This document shows, piece after piece, positions 1 to 7,169 of a DNA stretch of 9,143 nucleotides (position 1 is its first letter; every line of letters starts with the position of its first letter). The stretch lies in contig JAAXHX010000017.1 in assembly GCA_012270635.1 (NCBI GenBank), forward strand, positions 13,018 through 22,160. Direction: 5' to 3'. The notes under the pieces were generated by a model. That model was not told the origin of the DNA, ran no database searches, and saw only the letters and a list, made by a program, of their open reading frames with translations. This DNA comes from Dehalococcoidia bacterium. GTDB lineage: Bacteria; Chloroflexota; Dehalococcoidia; Plut-88900. A program made the position numbers and the translations under genes.

Positions 1-1646
1 GGGCCGAGGGCGGACATGATTCTCTCGGGGGTGATTACTCGGCGGACGTATATGGCGTAGGCGACGGCTATGCCGAGGGCGGCGATGATGGAGGATGAAG
101 CGGCAATGCCCGTTGGGAACGGCTCCCCGTGCCCCGTGAGGAAGTGGGACATCCAGCTATCGGGGATGCCCAGGATGGAGAAGCCGGGAAGATTGGCCAG
201 CCCCGAGGCGAAGGCCCCGGCGGCGAGGATAAGCATGGGGACGACCATGATTGCCGGGGACTCGTGGGGTTTGGCAGGCGCATGGTCACCGTGCTCCGAG
301 GGCTCGCCGCCCCGGTAGCTGCCGAGGAAAGTGATGAATATCAGCCTGAAGATATACACGGAAGTGAGGAAGGCGGCTATCAGGCCGAGGACGTACACCC
401 CTTTTTCGTAGTGCCAGGCGGCGGCCAGTATCTCGTCCTTGCTCCAGAAGCCCGAGAAGGGGGGTATCCCCGATATCGCCAGCCCGCCTATGGCAAAGGT
501 GGCGAATGTCCAGGGCATCGTCTTTGCCAGCCCCCCCATGCGCCGGATGTCGTATGTGCCCGTGGCGTGGTTGACGCTGCCCGCGCCCAGGAAGAGGAGC
601 GCCTTGAAGAAGGCGTGGGTGAACAGGTGGAACATTGCCGCGGGCACAGCCCCGACACCCAGGGCAAACATCATGAACCCCAGCTGACTGACGGTGGAAT
701 AGGCCAGCACGCGCTTGATGTCGGTCATCACCAGGCCCATGGTGGCTGCAAACAGGGCGGTGCCGGCCCCGACGTAGGCGACGGTGTTCATCGCCGCAGT
801 GGAGGCCTCGAAGACGGGGAACATGCGGGCCACCAGGAACACCCCCGCTGCGACCATGGTGGCGGCGTGAATTAGGGCGCTTACCGGCGTTGGGCCTTCC
901 ATGGCGTCCGGGAGCCAGGTGTGGAGCGGGAACTGCCCCGACTTCCCGGCGGCCCCCGCGAAGATGCCCAGCGCAATCAGGGTCAATGCCAGGCCGGCGA
1001 GAGGGCCTCCCGCGGCCTCGTTCAGGTACTGGATGTCGAAACCCTCCGAGCCGAGGATCATGTAGACGCCCAGAATGGCGATGAGGAACCCGAGGTCCCC
1101 AAACCGGGTGACGATGAACGCTTTCTTGGCCGCGGCCGCTGCGGTGGGCCTATCGTGCCAGAAGCCTATGAGCAGGTAGGAGGAGAGACCGACCAACTCC
1201 CAGAAGACGTAGAGCAATACCAGGTTGTCGGCCATGACCAGCCCGAGCATCGAGCAGGTGAACAGGGACATGTAGGCGAAGAACCGGGCTATCGAGGCGT
1301 CGTGCTTCATGTAGCCCAGCGAGTACAGCTGGACCATGAGGCTGACGCCCGACACGACAATGAGCATGATCGCCGTCAGGGAGTCCATCAAGATTCCCAC
1401 CTTGATCTGCAGCGCTCCCAGGTCGAGCCAGGTGTGGCTCGGGTAGTCCTGCAGGTGGCCCGGCGCATCGATAACCGATGCCAGGGCCCAGATGGACAAC
1501 GCGAAGGATGCGCCTATGGACAGGACCGCTACATATCCCGCCGTGATGGCGGCAGAACCGAGGAGGGGTCGTATCACGAATACGATGAGAAGGAAGGAGA
1601 TGAGGGGAAGAAAGAGGATCAGCCAGCTTGCCGCTTCGGGGATCAT
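1..1646 (-). CDS. nuoL: NADH-quinone oxidoreductase subunit L (partial, C-terminus beyond window)
   Basis: This is the distal antiporter-like, proton-pumping subunit of the complex I membrane arm. I translated it directly from the minus strand. The start is ATG at 1646, preceded by AGGAAG (1653-1658) six bases upstream, and the frame stays open for 548 codons to the window edge. Family landmarks are present: the WELVGLSSYLLIGF segment with the key membrane glutamate (about E150), the GAAGKSGQFPLHTWLPDAM segment with the pump lysine (about K235), then GPTPVSALIHAATMVAAG and, further on, a YDIRRMGGL segment. The protein is hydrophobic throughout, with many membrane helices. Full-length NuoL is usually 600-670 aa, so roughly the last 60-120 residues (terminal helices and the long lateral helix) should lie past position 1. 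The start follows the preceding small gene's stop codon with no gap, so coupled translation is likely. No frameshift was seen in the part I translated. Confidence 0.97.
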   Translation of the reverse strand, partial: MIPEAASWLILFLPLISFLLIVFVIRPLLGSAAITAGYVAVLSIGASFALSIWALASVIDAPGHLQDYPSHTWLDLGALQIKVGILMDSLTAIMLIVVSGVSLMVQLYSLGYMKHDASIARFFAYMSLFTCSMLGLVMADNLVLLYVFWELVGLSSYLLIGFWHDRPTAAAAAKKAFIVTRFGDLGFLIAILGVYMILGSEGFDIQYLNEAAGGPLAGLALTLIALGIFAGAAGKSGQFPLHTWLPDAMEGPTPVSALIHAATMVAAGVFLVARMFPVFEASTAAMNTVAYVGAGTALFAATMGLVMTDIKRVLAYSTVSQLGFMMFALGVGAVPAAMFHLFTHAFFKALLFLGAGSVNHATGTYDIRRMGGLAKTMPWTFATFAIGGLAISGIPPFSGFWSKDEILAAAWHYEKGVYVLGLIAAFLTSVYIFRLIFITFLGSYRGGEPSEHGDHAPAKPHESPAIMVVPMLILAAGAFASGLANLPGFSILGIPDSWMSHFLTGHGEPFPTGIAASSSIIAALGIAVAYAIYVRRVITPERIMSALG

Positions 1647-1844
1647 CTATATCTTCCTGAGAATCTCGTCGGCGACGTGCTCTCGGCCCTTGGGAACGTA
1701 GACGATGAAGGGGACGCCTTCGGCCCATGAGAGGATGTCGTCTTCGGGCAGAATGCGGGTGGGAAGCCCCTCGCCCTCCAACAGGTCTTTCCACATCTCG
1801 GCGACGATGAGGGTCGGGACCCTTTTGAATTCAATCCAGCTCAT
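1647..1844 (-). CDS. Small DUF2007-like (putative signal-transducing) protein embedded in the nuo operon
   Basis: This 65-aa soluble protein is encoded between nuoK and nuoL. It begins MSWIEFKRVPTLIVAEMW, and its middle reads LLEGEGLPTRI, then VPFIVYVPKGREHVADEIL near the end. The pattern is a short strand, an amphipathic helix ending in LLxxxGLP, then a strand of the form P-x-x-V-x-VP and a final helix. This resembles the DUF2007 family (Pfam PF09413, 'putative prokaryotic signal transducing protein'), whose biochemical role is unknown. The match is by eye. There is no signal peptide, membrane segment or cysteine. The ATG at 1844 is chosen because the protein from there has the family length; the frame stays open further upstream but would run antiparallel to family expectation and overlap nuoK. 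It lies 14 bases after nuoK, its TAG directly abuts the nuoL ATG, and its last codons carry the nuoL ribosome-binding site. I see no strong ribosome-binding site of its own. It could be a complex I assembly or regulatory factor, but that is inference. Confidence 0.8.
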   Translation of the reverse strand: MSWIEFKRVPTLIVAEMWKDLLEGEGLPTRILPEDDILSWAEGVPFIVYVPKGREHVADEILRKI

Positions 1845-1858
1845 TGCAGGTGTATGGG

Positions 1859-2167
1859 TCAGCCTTTCAGTGCCCCTACTTCCCCAACCTCGACGGTCTG
1901 GCGGCTTCGGAACACGGCGATGACTATGGCCAGCCCGAGCGACACTTCCGCGGCTGCTACGGCTATGACGAAAATCGCGAACACGTGCCCCGTCAGCAGG
2001 GTCGGGGAGTTGTAGCGGGAGAAGGCGATGAAGGCGATGTTCACCGCGTTGAACATGATTTCGATGCACATCAGGATGGCGACGATGTTCCGCTTGGAAA
2101 GCGACCCCCAGAGGCCGATGCTGAACATGATGGCCGAGAGGACCAGGAAATGTTCCAGGTTAATCAT
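1859..2167 (-). CDS. nuoK: NADH-quinone oxidoreductase subunit K
   Basis: This is a small membrane subunit of complex I, homologous to ND4L, and is part of the proton path between the quinone site and the antiporter subunits. It is 102 aa, the normal family length, with three hydrophobic helices. The two conserved buried glutamates are present: E36 in CIEIMFNAVN and E74 in AAAEVSLGLAI, with the typical GHVFAIFVIAVAAAE stretch before the second. The ATG at 2167 lies inside the end of nuoJ (8-base overlap), with AGAGG about nine bases upstream inside nuoJ, so the two are translationally coupled. A 14-base gap separates its TGA from the next small gene. Confidence 0.96.
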   Translation of the reverse strand: MINLEHFLVLSAIMFSIGLWGSLSKRNIVAILMCIEIMFNAVNIAFIAFSRYNSPTLLTGHVFAIFVIAVAAAEVSLGLAIVIAVFRSRQTVEVGEVGALKG

Positions 2168-2666
2168 TCCCGTCAGCCTCTTTTTGCCGCGCTATGACGA
2201 TTGCACCGATCATGGCGGCCAGCAGCAGCACCGAGGCCACCTCGAAGGGGAGCACGAACTTGTTGAACAGGGTGTCTGCCAGGAGTTTGGTGGTGGAGTC
2301 GGGTGGGGTCTCCGAGGAGAGGGGCCAGTCCGTAGTGAAGATCGCCACGATGATGGCGGAGAAGATCACTCCTGCAAGGAAGGCCCCGGGTATCGATAGT
2401 CGGTTGGAAGGATTGCCTCGCTGCGTGTCCCGGGTGAGCATGATGGCGAATATCAGCAGTATCGAAATTGCCCCCACGTAGATGAGCACTTGGGCCACGG
2501 CCAGGAAGTCCGCCTGTAGGACTATGTAAATGCCCGCGACGGACAGAAACGACAAAACGAGGAATAGAGAGGCGCGGAAGATGTCCCTGAGAATCACCAC
2601 CGCCGCCGACGAAATAACCGCCAGCGAAGCGAGGATCCAGAAGGCTATGGCTATCCCGACTTCCAT
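2160..2666 (-). CDS. nuoJ: NADH-quinone oxidoreductase subunit J
   Basis: This is a membrane subunit of complex I homologous to ND6, adjacent to NuoK and NuoH. It is 168 aa, within the family range, with about five hydrophobic segments. The diagnostic third helix reads QADFLAVAQVLIYVGAISIL (residues 51-70). Its YVGAI part matches the conserved helix whose pi-bulge rearranges during turnover in studied complex I structures. A hydrophilic loop (about 110-130) precedes the last helix, and the tail is short and polar. The ATG at 2666 follows the nuoI stop by 12 bases. The ribosome-binding site is unremarkable: a purine run lies rather far upstream in the end of nuoI. The 3' end overlaps nuoK by eight bases. 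Confidence 0.95.
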   Translation of the reverse strand: MEVGIAIAFWILASLAVISSAAVVILRDIFRASLFLVLSFLSVAGIYIVLQADFLAVAQVLIYVGAISILLIFAIMLTRDTQRGNPSNRLSIPGAFLAGVIFSAIIVAIFTTDWPLSSETPPDSTTKLLADTLFNKFVLPFEVASVLLLAAMIGAIVIARQKEADGND

Positions 2667-2678
2667 GCGGGGGTCGTC

Positions 2679-3236
2679 CTACCTCTCTCCGCTCCCGGGG
2701 GACTGGGGGCTGGGCTCGCCTTCGCCGGCCCAGCGGCCCTTCCAGGGCCTGCCCGCTCCGTCGGAGGGGAGGGAGTACTCCGGCAGGTACCGGGTGCCGT
2801 CCAGGTTGGGTCGGAAGAATGCGCTGGGCCGTTTCTCCCGCTCCCTGAGATCGTCCACGTGCACCACCATGTCGGTGCGGGTGTAGACAGCCCTCTCGAA
2901 CCCCGAGCCCATGAACAGGGCGTCGTAGGGGCAGGCCTCCACGCAGAGCCCGCAGAACATGCAGCGTCCGGTATCGATGTCGAACACGTCGATGGCGTAA
3001 TCGAGGCCCTGCTTCCGGTCTCCTTCCGGGTGGGTGACTATGCGTATGGTCCCCAGCGGGCAGTACTTGGCACAGGAAGCGCAGCCCGTGCACCGGTCTT
3101 CGTACCAGGTGAATTCGTACCCCCGGAACCGGGTTCCGCGCGTGACGTTCTCCTCCGGGTACTGAACGGTGAAGGGCTTCCTGAAGAGGTGCTTCAGGGT
3201 GACCATCATGCCTTTGGCAATTCCCAGGCCGTACAT
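2679..3236 (-). CDS. nuoI: NADH-quinone oxidoreductase subunit I (2x 4Fe-4S ferredoxin-like)
   Basis: This is the iron-sulfur subunit that carries clusters N6a and N6b and passes electrons towards cluster N2 in NuoB. It is 185 aa. Two perfect CxxCxxCxxxCP motifs are visible: C49, C52, C55, C59 and C92, C95, C98, C102. The second reads CMFCGLCVEACPYDAL, typical of NuoI. An N-terminal amphipathic segment with basic residues (IAKGMMVTLKHLFRKPFTVQ) fits membrane-surface docking. After about residue 140 there is a Pro/Gly/Ser/Glu-rich, probably flexible tail ending in a low-complexity stretch. The ATG at 3236 shares one base with the nuoH stop (TAATG), with GGAGG at 3246-3250 nine bases upstream, so the start is well supported and coupled to nuoH. 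Confidence 0.97.
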   Translation of the reverse strand: MYGLGIAKGMMVTLKHLFRKPFTVQYPEENVTRGTRFRGYEFTWYEDRCTGCASCAKYCPLGTIRIVTHPEGDRKQGLDYAIDVFDIDTGRCMFCGLCVEACPYDALFMGSGFERAVYTRTDMVVHVDDLREREKRPSAFFRPNLDGTRYLPEYSLPSDGAGRPWKGRWAGEGEPSPQSPGSGER

Positions 3237-4444
3237 TATTCGCTACCTCCGGCTACGGGCCTAGACAGGGCGGCCCGCCGCTCGGGGCCCGAGGGCGCCA
3301 CCTGTCGGGTCTGGCCCTGGAACCCCATGAACTTGTGAAGGCCGGCAACCAGCCCCATGGCAATGGCAATGTTCACGGGTATCAGCCACGGCGGCAGCCC
3401 GTCCGACCACACTACCACCTGGACCGCCGTTATCGCCGCGTTGACCAGGGACAGGGGGAAGAGGAACTTCCAGGCGAAGGTCATCACCTGGTCGACCCTG
3501 AGCCTCGGGAGCGTGGCCCGGGTCCATACGAATATCCCGAAAATGAAGAATATCTTCACCAGCAGCCACAGGTATCCCGGAAGCCCGGGGCCCTCCCAGC
3601 CGCTCAGGTAGAGGGTCGCCATCACTGCGGAGTACCCGACCAGCGAGATGCCCTCGGCGGTCAGGAACATGACGAACTTGACGCCGCTGTATTCCGTGTG
3701 GAAGCCGGCGATTATCTCGGACTCGGCCTCCATCAGGTCGAAGGGCGAGCGGTTCAACTCTGCGGACACGGCCATGAAGAATATGATGAATCCCAGGGGC
3801 TGGAACAGTATGAGGGGCCAGCTGCCCTGGACGGCCACTATGTCGTTCAGAGCCATGGACCCCGCAATGAGCACCACGCCCATAATGGAGATCACCAGGG
3901 GTATTTCGTAGCTGACCAGCTGGGCCACCGCCCTCATGGCCCCGAACAGCGCGTACTTGTTGTTGGAAGCCCACCCGGCCATGAAGACGCCTATGGTCTC
4001 CACGGCGGTGATCGCCACTATGAACAGTATCCCGACGTTCAGGTTGGTCAGGAAAGTCTCCCCGCCGAAGGGGATTACCGTGAACATGAGCAGGGCCGGC
4101 GCCATCACGGCCACGGGCGCCAGGGTGAACACCACCTTGTCCGCGCCCCTGGGAATGATGTCCTCCTTGGTCATTATCTTTATCGCATCGGCGATGGGCT
4201 GGAGGATGCCGAAAGGCCCGACCCTGTTCGGCCCGACCCTGTTCTGGAACCTGCCGAGCAGCCGCCTTTCGAGGTAGATGAGGATGGGGACCAGGACCAT
4301 GGGGAGGTTGATGAGCACCAGGATGCTGAGCAGCCCGAGCACCAGGTAGGTGACCCAGCTTTCCGCGGAGTCGGGGATGATGGCTTCTATCCACCCGCGG
4401 ATGACCTCGCCCAGCTCCCTCCAGAGCTCGTAGAACCAGTCCAC
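3236..4444 (-). CDS. nuoH: NADH-quinone oxidoreductase subunit H
   Basis: This membrane subunit (ND1 homologue) forms the quinone chamber at the junction with the peripheral arm. It is 402 aa and largely hydrophobic. The family signatures are in order: YLERRLLGRFQNRVGPNRVG (58-77), SNNKYALFGAMRAVAQLVSY (160-179), the acidic quinone-side loop AELNRSPFDLMEAESEII with FHTEYSG (228-254), and RATLPRLRVDQVM (309-321). It is longer than the common 320-350 aa form. A roughly 30-residue N-terminal stretch precedes the first helix, and a C-terminal hydrophobic segment (about 353-372) is followed by a polar tail. The start is GTG at 4444, overlapping the nuoD stop by one base (TAGTG), with GAGG about ten bases upstream in nuoD. 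nuoE, nuoF and nuoG, which sit between nuoD and nuoH in many bacteria, are absent here. Confidence 0.97.
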   Translation of the reverse strand: MDWFYELWRELGEVIRGWIEAIIPDSAESWVTYLVLGLLSILVLINLPMVLVPILIYLERRLLGRFQNRVGPNRVGPFGILQPIADAIKIMTKEDIIPRGADKVVFTLAPVAVMAPALLMFTVIPFGGETFLTNLNVGILFIVAITAVETIGVFMAGWASNNKYALFGAMRAVAQLVSYEIPLVISIMGVVLIAGSMALNDIVAVQGSWPLILFQPLGFIIFFMAVSAELNRSPFDLMEAESEIIAGFHTEYSGVKFVMFLTAEGISLVGYSAVMATLYLSGWEGPGLPGYLWLLVKIFFIFGIFVWTRATLPRLRVDQVMTFAWKFLFPLSLVNAAITAVQVVVWSDGLPPWLIPVNIAIAMGLVAGLHKFMGFQGQTRQVAPSGPERRAALSRPVAGGSE

Positions 4445-5547
4445 TAGCGGTCCACCTCACCCATGTTGATGTCCACGCTGCCCAGGATGACTATCAGGTC
4501 GGCCAGCTTCCAGCCAATGGAGAGTTCCCGGAGGACGGTCAGGTTGATGAAGGAAGGGGCCCGGATCTTGCACCGGTACGGGGAGATCGACCCATCGCTC
4601 ACCAGGTAGAACCCGAGCTCTCCCTTGGGGGCCTCCACGTGGGCGTAGGCCTCGCCCCTGGGGGGGCGGATGAGCGCCGGGGCCGTCGATCGGAACCGGC
4701 CCCCGGGGATCTGCTCCATCGCCTGTTTCACTATGCGGACGCTCTCTCGCATCTCCTCCAGCCGAACTAGGAACCGGTCGTAGGTGTCGCCCGTGGGTCC
4801 GACGGGAACGTCGAAGTCGAAGCGGTCGTAGACTTCGTAGGGGTCGGTCTTGCGCAGGTCCCAGTCCACGCCCGAGGCCCGCAGCATCGGCCCCGATATC
4901 GATGCGTTGATCGCCGTCTCGGGCGGCAGGATGGCGAGGTCCTTGGTTCGGGATACGATGATCTCGTTTTCCCGGAGCAAGGCTTCGTACTCGTCTATGT
5001 AGCCCGGCATCTCGTTGACGAACTTGGCAAGGGCGGGCGTGAACTCGGGGGGCAGGTCTCCGCTCACCCCGCCGATGCGCATGTAGCTGTAGGTGATCCG
5101 GGCGCCGCAGACCATCTCGAACAGGTCGAGGATCTTCTCCCGTTCCCTGAACATGTACATGAGGGGAGTGGCGAGGGCGCCGAGGTCGTTGATGAAGAAC
5201 CCGAGGGCCATGCAATGGCTGGCTATGCGCATCAGCTCGGCCATGATGACCCTGATGTACATCGCCCGTTCCGGCGGCTCGATGCCCGCCAGCTTCTCGG
5301 CGGCGAGGACGTAGGCCAGGTTGTTGGACATGGAGGCCAGGTAGTCCAGCCTGTCGGTGAGGGTGATGATCTGGGTGTAGGTGCGCTCTTCGGCGAGCTT
5401 CTCGGTGCCTCGGTGTAGGTAGCCGAACACGGGCTCCAGGTCGGTTACCACTTCGCCGTCGAAGGTGACCCGCATCCTGAACACGCCGTGGGTGCTCGGG
5501 TGCTGGGGCCCGATGTTGACCATTACCTCTTCGGTCTTAAGGGTCAC
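4444..5547 (-). CDS. nuoD: NADH-quinone oxidoreductase subunit D (49-kDa)
   Basis: This is the quinone-binding peripheral-arm subunit of complex I, related to the large subunit of [NiFe] hydrogenases. It is 367 aa, the normal length for an unfused NuoD. It has the N-terminal [15 protein letters not shown] loop with H20 and the [11 protein letters not shown] motif with Y69. These correspond by position to the His and Tyr that contact the quinone headgroup in studied enzymes. The C-terminus ends in the expected [11 protein letters not shown]. The hydrogenase nickel cysteines are absent, as expected. The start is GTG at 5547: an in-frame TGA lies four codons upstream, and the peptide from here aligns with typical NuoD N-termini. 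ATG at residue 9 is a possible alternative. The gap to nuoC is 59 bases, the largest in the operon. NuoC and NuoD are separate here, unlike the fused form of E. coli. Confidence 0.97.
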   Translation of the reverse strand: MTLKTEEVMVNIGPQHPSTHGVFRMRVTFDGEVVTDLEPVFGYLHRGTEKLAEERTYTQIITLTDRLDYLASMSNNLAYVLAAEKLAGIEPPERAMYIRVIMAELMRIASHCMALGFFINDLGALATPLMYMFREREKILDLFEMVCGARITYSYMRIGGVSGDLPPEFTPALAKFVNEMPGYIDEYEALLRENEIIVSRTKDLAILPPETAINASISGPMLRASGVDWDLRKTDPYEVYDRFDFDVPVGPTGDTYDRFLVRLEEMRESVRIVKQAMEQIPGGRFRSTAPALIRPPRGEAYAHVEAPKGELGFYLVSDGSISPYRCKIRAPSFINLTVLRELSIGWKLADLIVILGSVDINMGEVDR

Positions 5548-5606
5548 CGTCTGCTCGATTCATCCATAGTTCTATGAGACATCGCCGTTGGGGTCGGGGC
5601 CTGGGA

Positions 5607-6053
5607 CTATGCGCCCGTGAAATCCTTGCGGTGGGGATGGCCCGGGAAGCCTTCCCAGAGCAGTATGCGTTTCAGGTCGGGGTGACCTTCGAAAGCGATG
5701 CCCATGAGGTCGTAGACCTCGCGCTCCTGCAGGAGTGCGCCGTGCCATATTCCCGTCACCGAGGGCACGGAGGGGGATTCCCGGGAAAACGTCCGCGTCT
5801 TTAGCACCACCGAGTGGTTGCGCTTGATGGATAGGAGATGATAGACCACCTCGAAGTGGTCTATGTAGTCGATCCCCGTAACCCCGACCAGGAAGTCGAA
5901 GGCCAACTCGGGGTCATCGTGGCAGTGTCGGGCCACGTCTGCCAGGGTTTCCGAGGCGACGACCAGGGCGTTGTCACTATAGTCCAAGACGGCCTCGGGG
6001 AAGCGTTCGCGGACATGTCGGCCCAGGTCTTTGACGTTAAGCTCGGTGGTCAC
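5607..6053 (-). CDS. nuoC: NADH-quinone oxidoreductase subunit C (30-kDa)
   Basis: This is a peripheral-arm subunit that packs against NuoD and NuoI and has no cofactor. It is 148 aa, at the short end for the family and consistent with the compact form. The 30-kDa subunit signature is clear: LLQEREVYDLMGIAFEGHPD (108-127) followed by LKRILLWEGFPGHPHRKDF. Upstream are the beta strands of the N-terminal domain (FDFLVGVTGIDYIDHFEVVY). The start is GTG at 6053, six bases after the nuoB stop. The closest ribosome-binding candidate is AGGAAG within the last codons of nuoB, somewhat far away, so coupling to nuoB translation is likely. A 59-base untranslated stretch follows before nuoD. Confidence 0.96.
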   Translation of the reverse strand: MTTELNVKDLGRHVRERFPEAVLDYSDNALVVASETLADVARHCHDDPELAFDFLVGVTGIDYIDHFEVVYHLLSIKRNHSVVLKTRTFSRESPSVPSVTGIWHGALLQEREVYDLMGIAFEGHPDLKRILLWEGFPGHPHRKDFTGA

Positions 6054-6059
6054 CGGAAG

Positions 6060-6674
6060 CTAGCTCTTCTTCCTGGCAATGCTGTATTTCTTGATTTTTT
6101 CCTGGAGCTGCATCAGGCCATAGAGGAGGGCATCGGGGCGGGGTGGGCATCCGGGGACGTAAACGTCCACCGGGACTATTCGGTTCACCCCCGGGACCAC
6201 GGAGTAGGACTCGTAGTACGGGCCGCCGGAGGTGGCGCACACCCCCATGGAGATGACCCATTTGGGGTCTGCCATCTGCTCGTAGATGCGCTTCACGGGA
6301 ACGGCCATCTTCCAGGTCAAAGTCCCGGCCACGATCATGAGGTCGGCCTGCCGGGGCGTGGCCCGGAACGCCTCGGAGCCGAAGCGGGCGATGTCGTACC
6401 GAGACATGGCCGCGCCTATCATCTCGAAGGAGCAGCAGGCGAGACCGAAGGTGAGGGGCCACACCGCATTCCGCCGGCCCCAGTTGAGAATGTAGTCAAC
6501 GCTGGTGACCAGGATGCTGCGTTTCAGGTCGGGCGGGACCTCTATGACGGGGTCCGGGTTTGGGAGCTGGGAAGCCGCCTTGAGGTTCGACACCTCCTCG
6601 CCTTCGGCCAGGTCGAGGGCCTGCACGTCGATGGATGTCCCCAGAATGGGAAGGTTGCTCTTCTTTTCTCGCAT
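6060..6674 (-). CDS. nuoB: NADH-quinone oxidoreductase subunit B (cluster N2)
   Basis: This subunit carries the terminal 4Fe-4S cluster N2, which reduces quinone. It is 204 aa. The four ligands are present: tandem cysteines C80 and C81 in [10 protein letters not shown]146 in [11 protein letters not shown], and C176 in [14 protein letters not shown]. The core domain starts near residue 50 ([20 protein letters not shown]). The roughly 50 residues before it are acidic and polar and have no obvious domain, which makes the protein longer than minimal NuoB proteins of about 160 aa. The ATG at 6674 is supported by GGAG eight bases upstream, overlapping the end of nuoA, and by a four-base gap to the nuoA stop. 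Other ATG or GTG codons further in are possible but lack this support. Confidence 0.97.
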   Translation of the reverse strand: MREKKSNLPILGTSIDVQALDLAEGEEVSNLKAASQLPNPDPVIEVPPDLKRSILVTSVDYILNWGRRNAVWPLTFGLACCSFEMIGAAMSRYDIARFGSEAFRATPRQADLMIVAGTLTWKMAVPVKRIYEQMADPKWVISMGVCATSGGPYYESYSVVPGVNRIVPVDVYVPGCPPRPDALLYGLMQLQEKIKKYSIARKKS

Positions 6675-6678
6675 GGCC

Positions 6679-7050
6679 TTAGCTCCACTCCAGGGCTTTC
6701 TTTCGCCAAGCGTAGAAATAGCCGATCAGAAGTATGACGATGAAGATGCCCATTTCGATCAGGCCGAATAGCTTCAGCTGGTCCAGGTGCACAGCCCAGG
6801 GAAAGAGGAATATGACCTCGACGTCGAATATGACGAAGAGGAGGGCGATGAAATAGTAGCGGAAGTTGAACCGAATCCAGGACCCCCCGACCGTGCGCAT
6901 CCCCGACTCGTAGGTGTCGAGCTTCACGGGAGTCGGGTTACGGGGTCTGATCCTGACCAGGGAGAGGGCCCACGGGAGCAGGATCATGGAGATGGGGATA
7001 AAGGTGGCCAGGATAAGGTAGAGACCTATATAGCCGTAGTCGGCCAGCAC
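6679..7050 (-). CDS. nuoA: NADH-quinone oxidoreductase subunit A
   Basis: This is a membrane subunit of complex I homologous to ND3 and the first gene of the operon. Counted from GTG at 7050 it is 123 aa, the usual length, with three helices (about 8-30, 65-85 and 95-115). It has the conserved loop [20 protein letters not shown] (43-62) and the acidic second helix [18 protein letters not shown] (69-86). The loop reads YESG where many homologues have YECG, so the redox-sensitive cysteine of mitochondrial ND3 is absent. The frame is open to a GTG at 7122, but 7050 is chosen for three reasons: a strong GGGGAGG (7057-7063) lies six bases upstream, the protein then begins like family members ([11 protein letters not shown]), and the best promoter lies between the two GTGs. 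Confidence 0.95.
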   Translation of the reverse strand: MLADYGYIGLYLILATFIPISMILLPWALSLVRIRPRNPTPVKLDTYESGMRTVGGSWIRFNFRYYFIALLFVIFDVEVIFLFPWAVHLDQLKLFGLIEMGIFIVILLIGYFYAWRKKALEWS

Positions 7051-7056
7051 CCAAAG

Positions 7057-7063
7057 CCTCCCC
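7057..7063 (-). promoter_or_regulatory. Ribosome-binding site of nuoA
   Basis: The minus strand reads GGGGAGG here, followed by six bases and then GTG at 7050. This is the strongest Shine-Dalgarno match in the operon. It fixes the nuoA start at 7050 rather than at the open-frame GTG at 7122. Confidence 0.8.
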
Positions 7064-7079
7064 GGAAAAAGCTGGCCCG

Positions 7080-7108
7080 AATATAGCATAGGGGCATGGG
7101 CGGTGCAA
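7080..7108 (-). promoter_or_regulatory. Probable sigma70-type promoter of the nuo operon (extended -10)
   Basis: On the minus strand, TTGCAC (7103-7108) and TATATT (7080-7085) are separated by 17 bases. The -10 is preceded by TGC, making an extended -10 element. The -35 is a modest match (3 of 6) and the -10 a good one (5 of 6). Transcription would start near 7073, giving a leader of about 23 bases with the nuoA ribosome-binding site. It is the only well-placed promoter candidate seen upstream of nuoA. This is a by-eye prediction. Confidence 0.6.
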
Positions 7109-7140
7109 GTGAAAAGGCGCACAATTGGCGGTGAGAGTCG

Positions 7141-7154
7141 ATGCTGAGAAGCAT
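7141..7154. repeat. Perfect inverted repeat between divergent promoters (possible operator)
   Basis: ATGCT-GAGA-AGCAT is a perfect 5-bp inverted repeat with a 4-base spacer. It lies 15 bases upstream of the plus-strand -35 and 32 bases upstream of the minus-strand -35. A second palindrome, GTATATAC, follows at 7156-7163. The position suits a regulator acting on both transcripts, but a repeat this short could be chance, and no regulator gene is in the window. Confidence 0.35.
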
Positions 7155-7169
7155 GGTATATACAGGTTG

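Noticed and set aside
1647..2069. A 140-residue version of the small protein starting inside nuoK
   Set aside because: The extra 75 residues are the alternate-frame reading of nuoK (Arg/His/Gly-rich). The recognisable protein begins at the ATG at 1844.
3335..4447. Long open frame on the plus strand opposite nuoH (370 codons), and similar ones opposite nuoL, nuoB and nuoC
   Set aside because: GC-rich codon use on the minus strand leaves the opposite frame free of stops. The products are low-complexity His/Gly/Glu/Arg-rich and match no family, while the minus-strand products are clear complex I subunits.
1..7050. The nuo locus as a [NiFe] hydrogenase-related or Mrp antiporter operon
   Set aside because: NuoD lacks the nickel-binding cysteines and ends in MGEVDR. 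NuoA, NuoC, NuoJ and NuoK with their canonical motifs are all present in complex I order.
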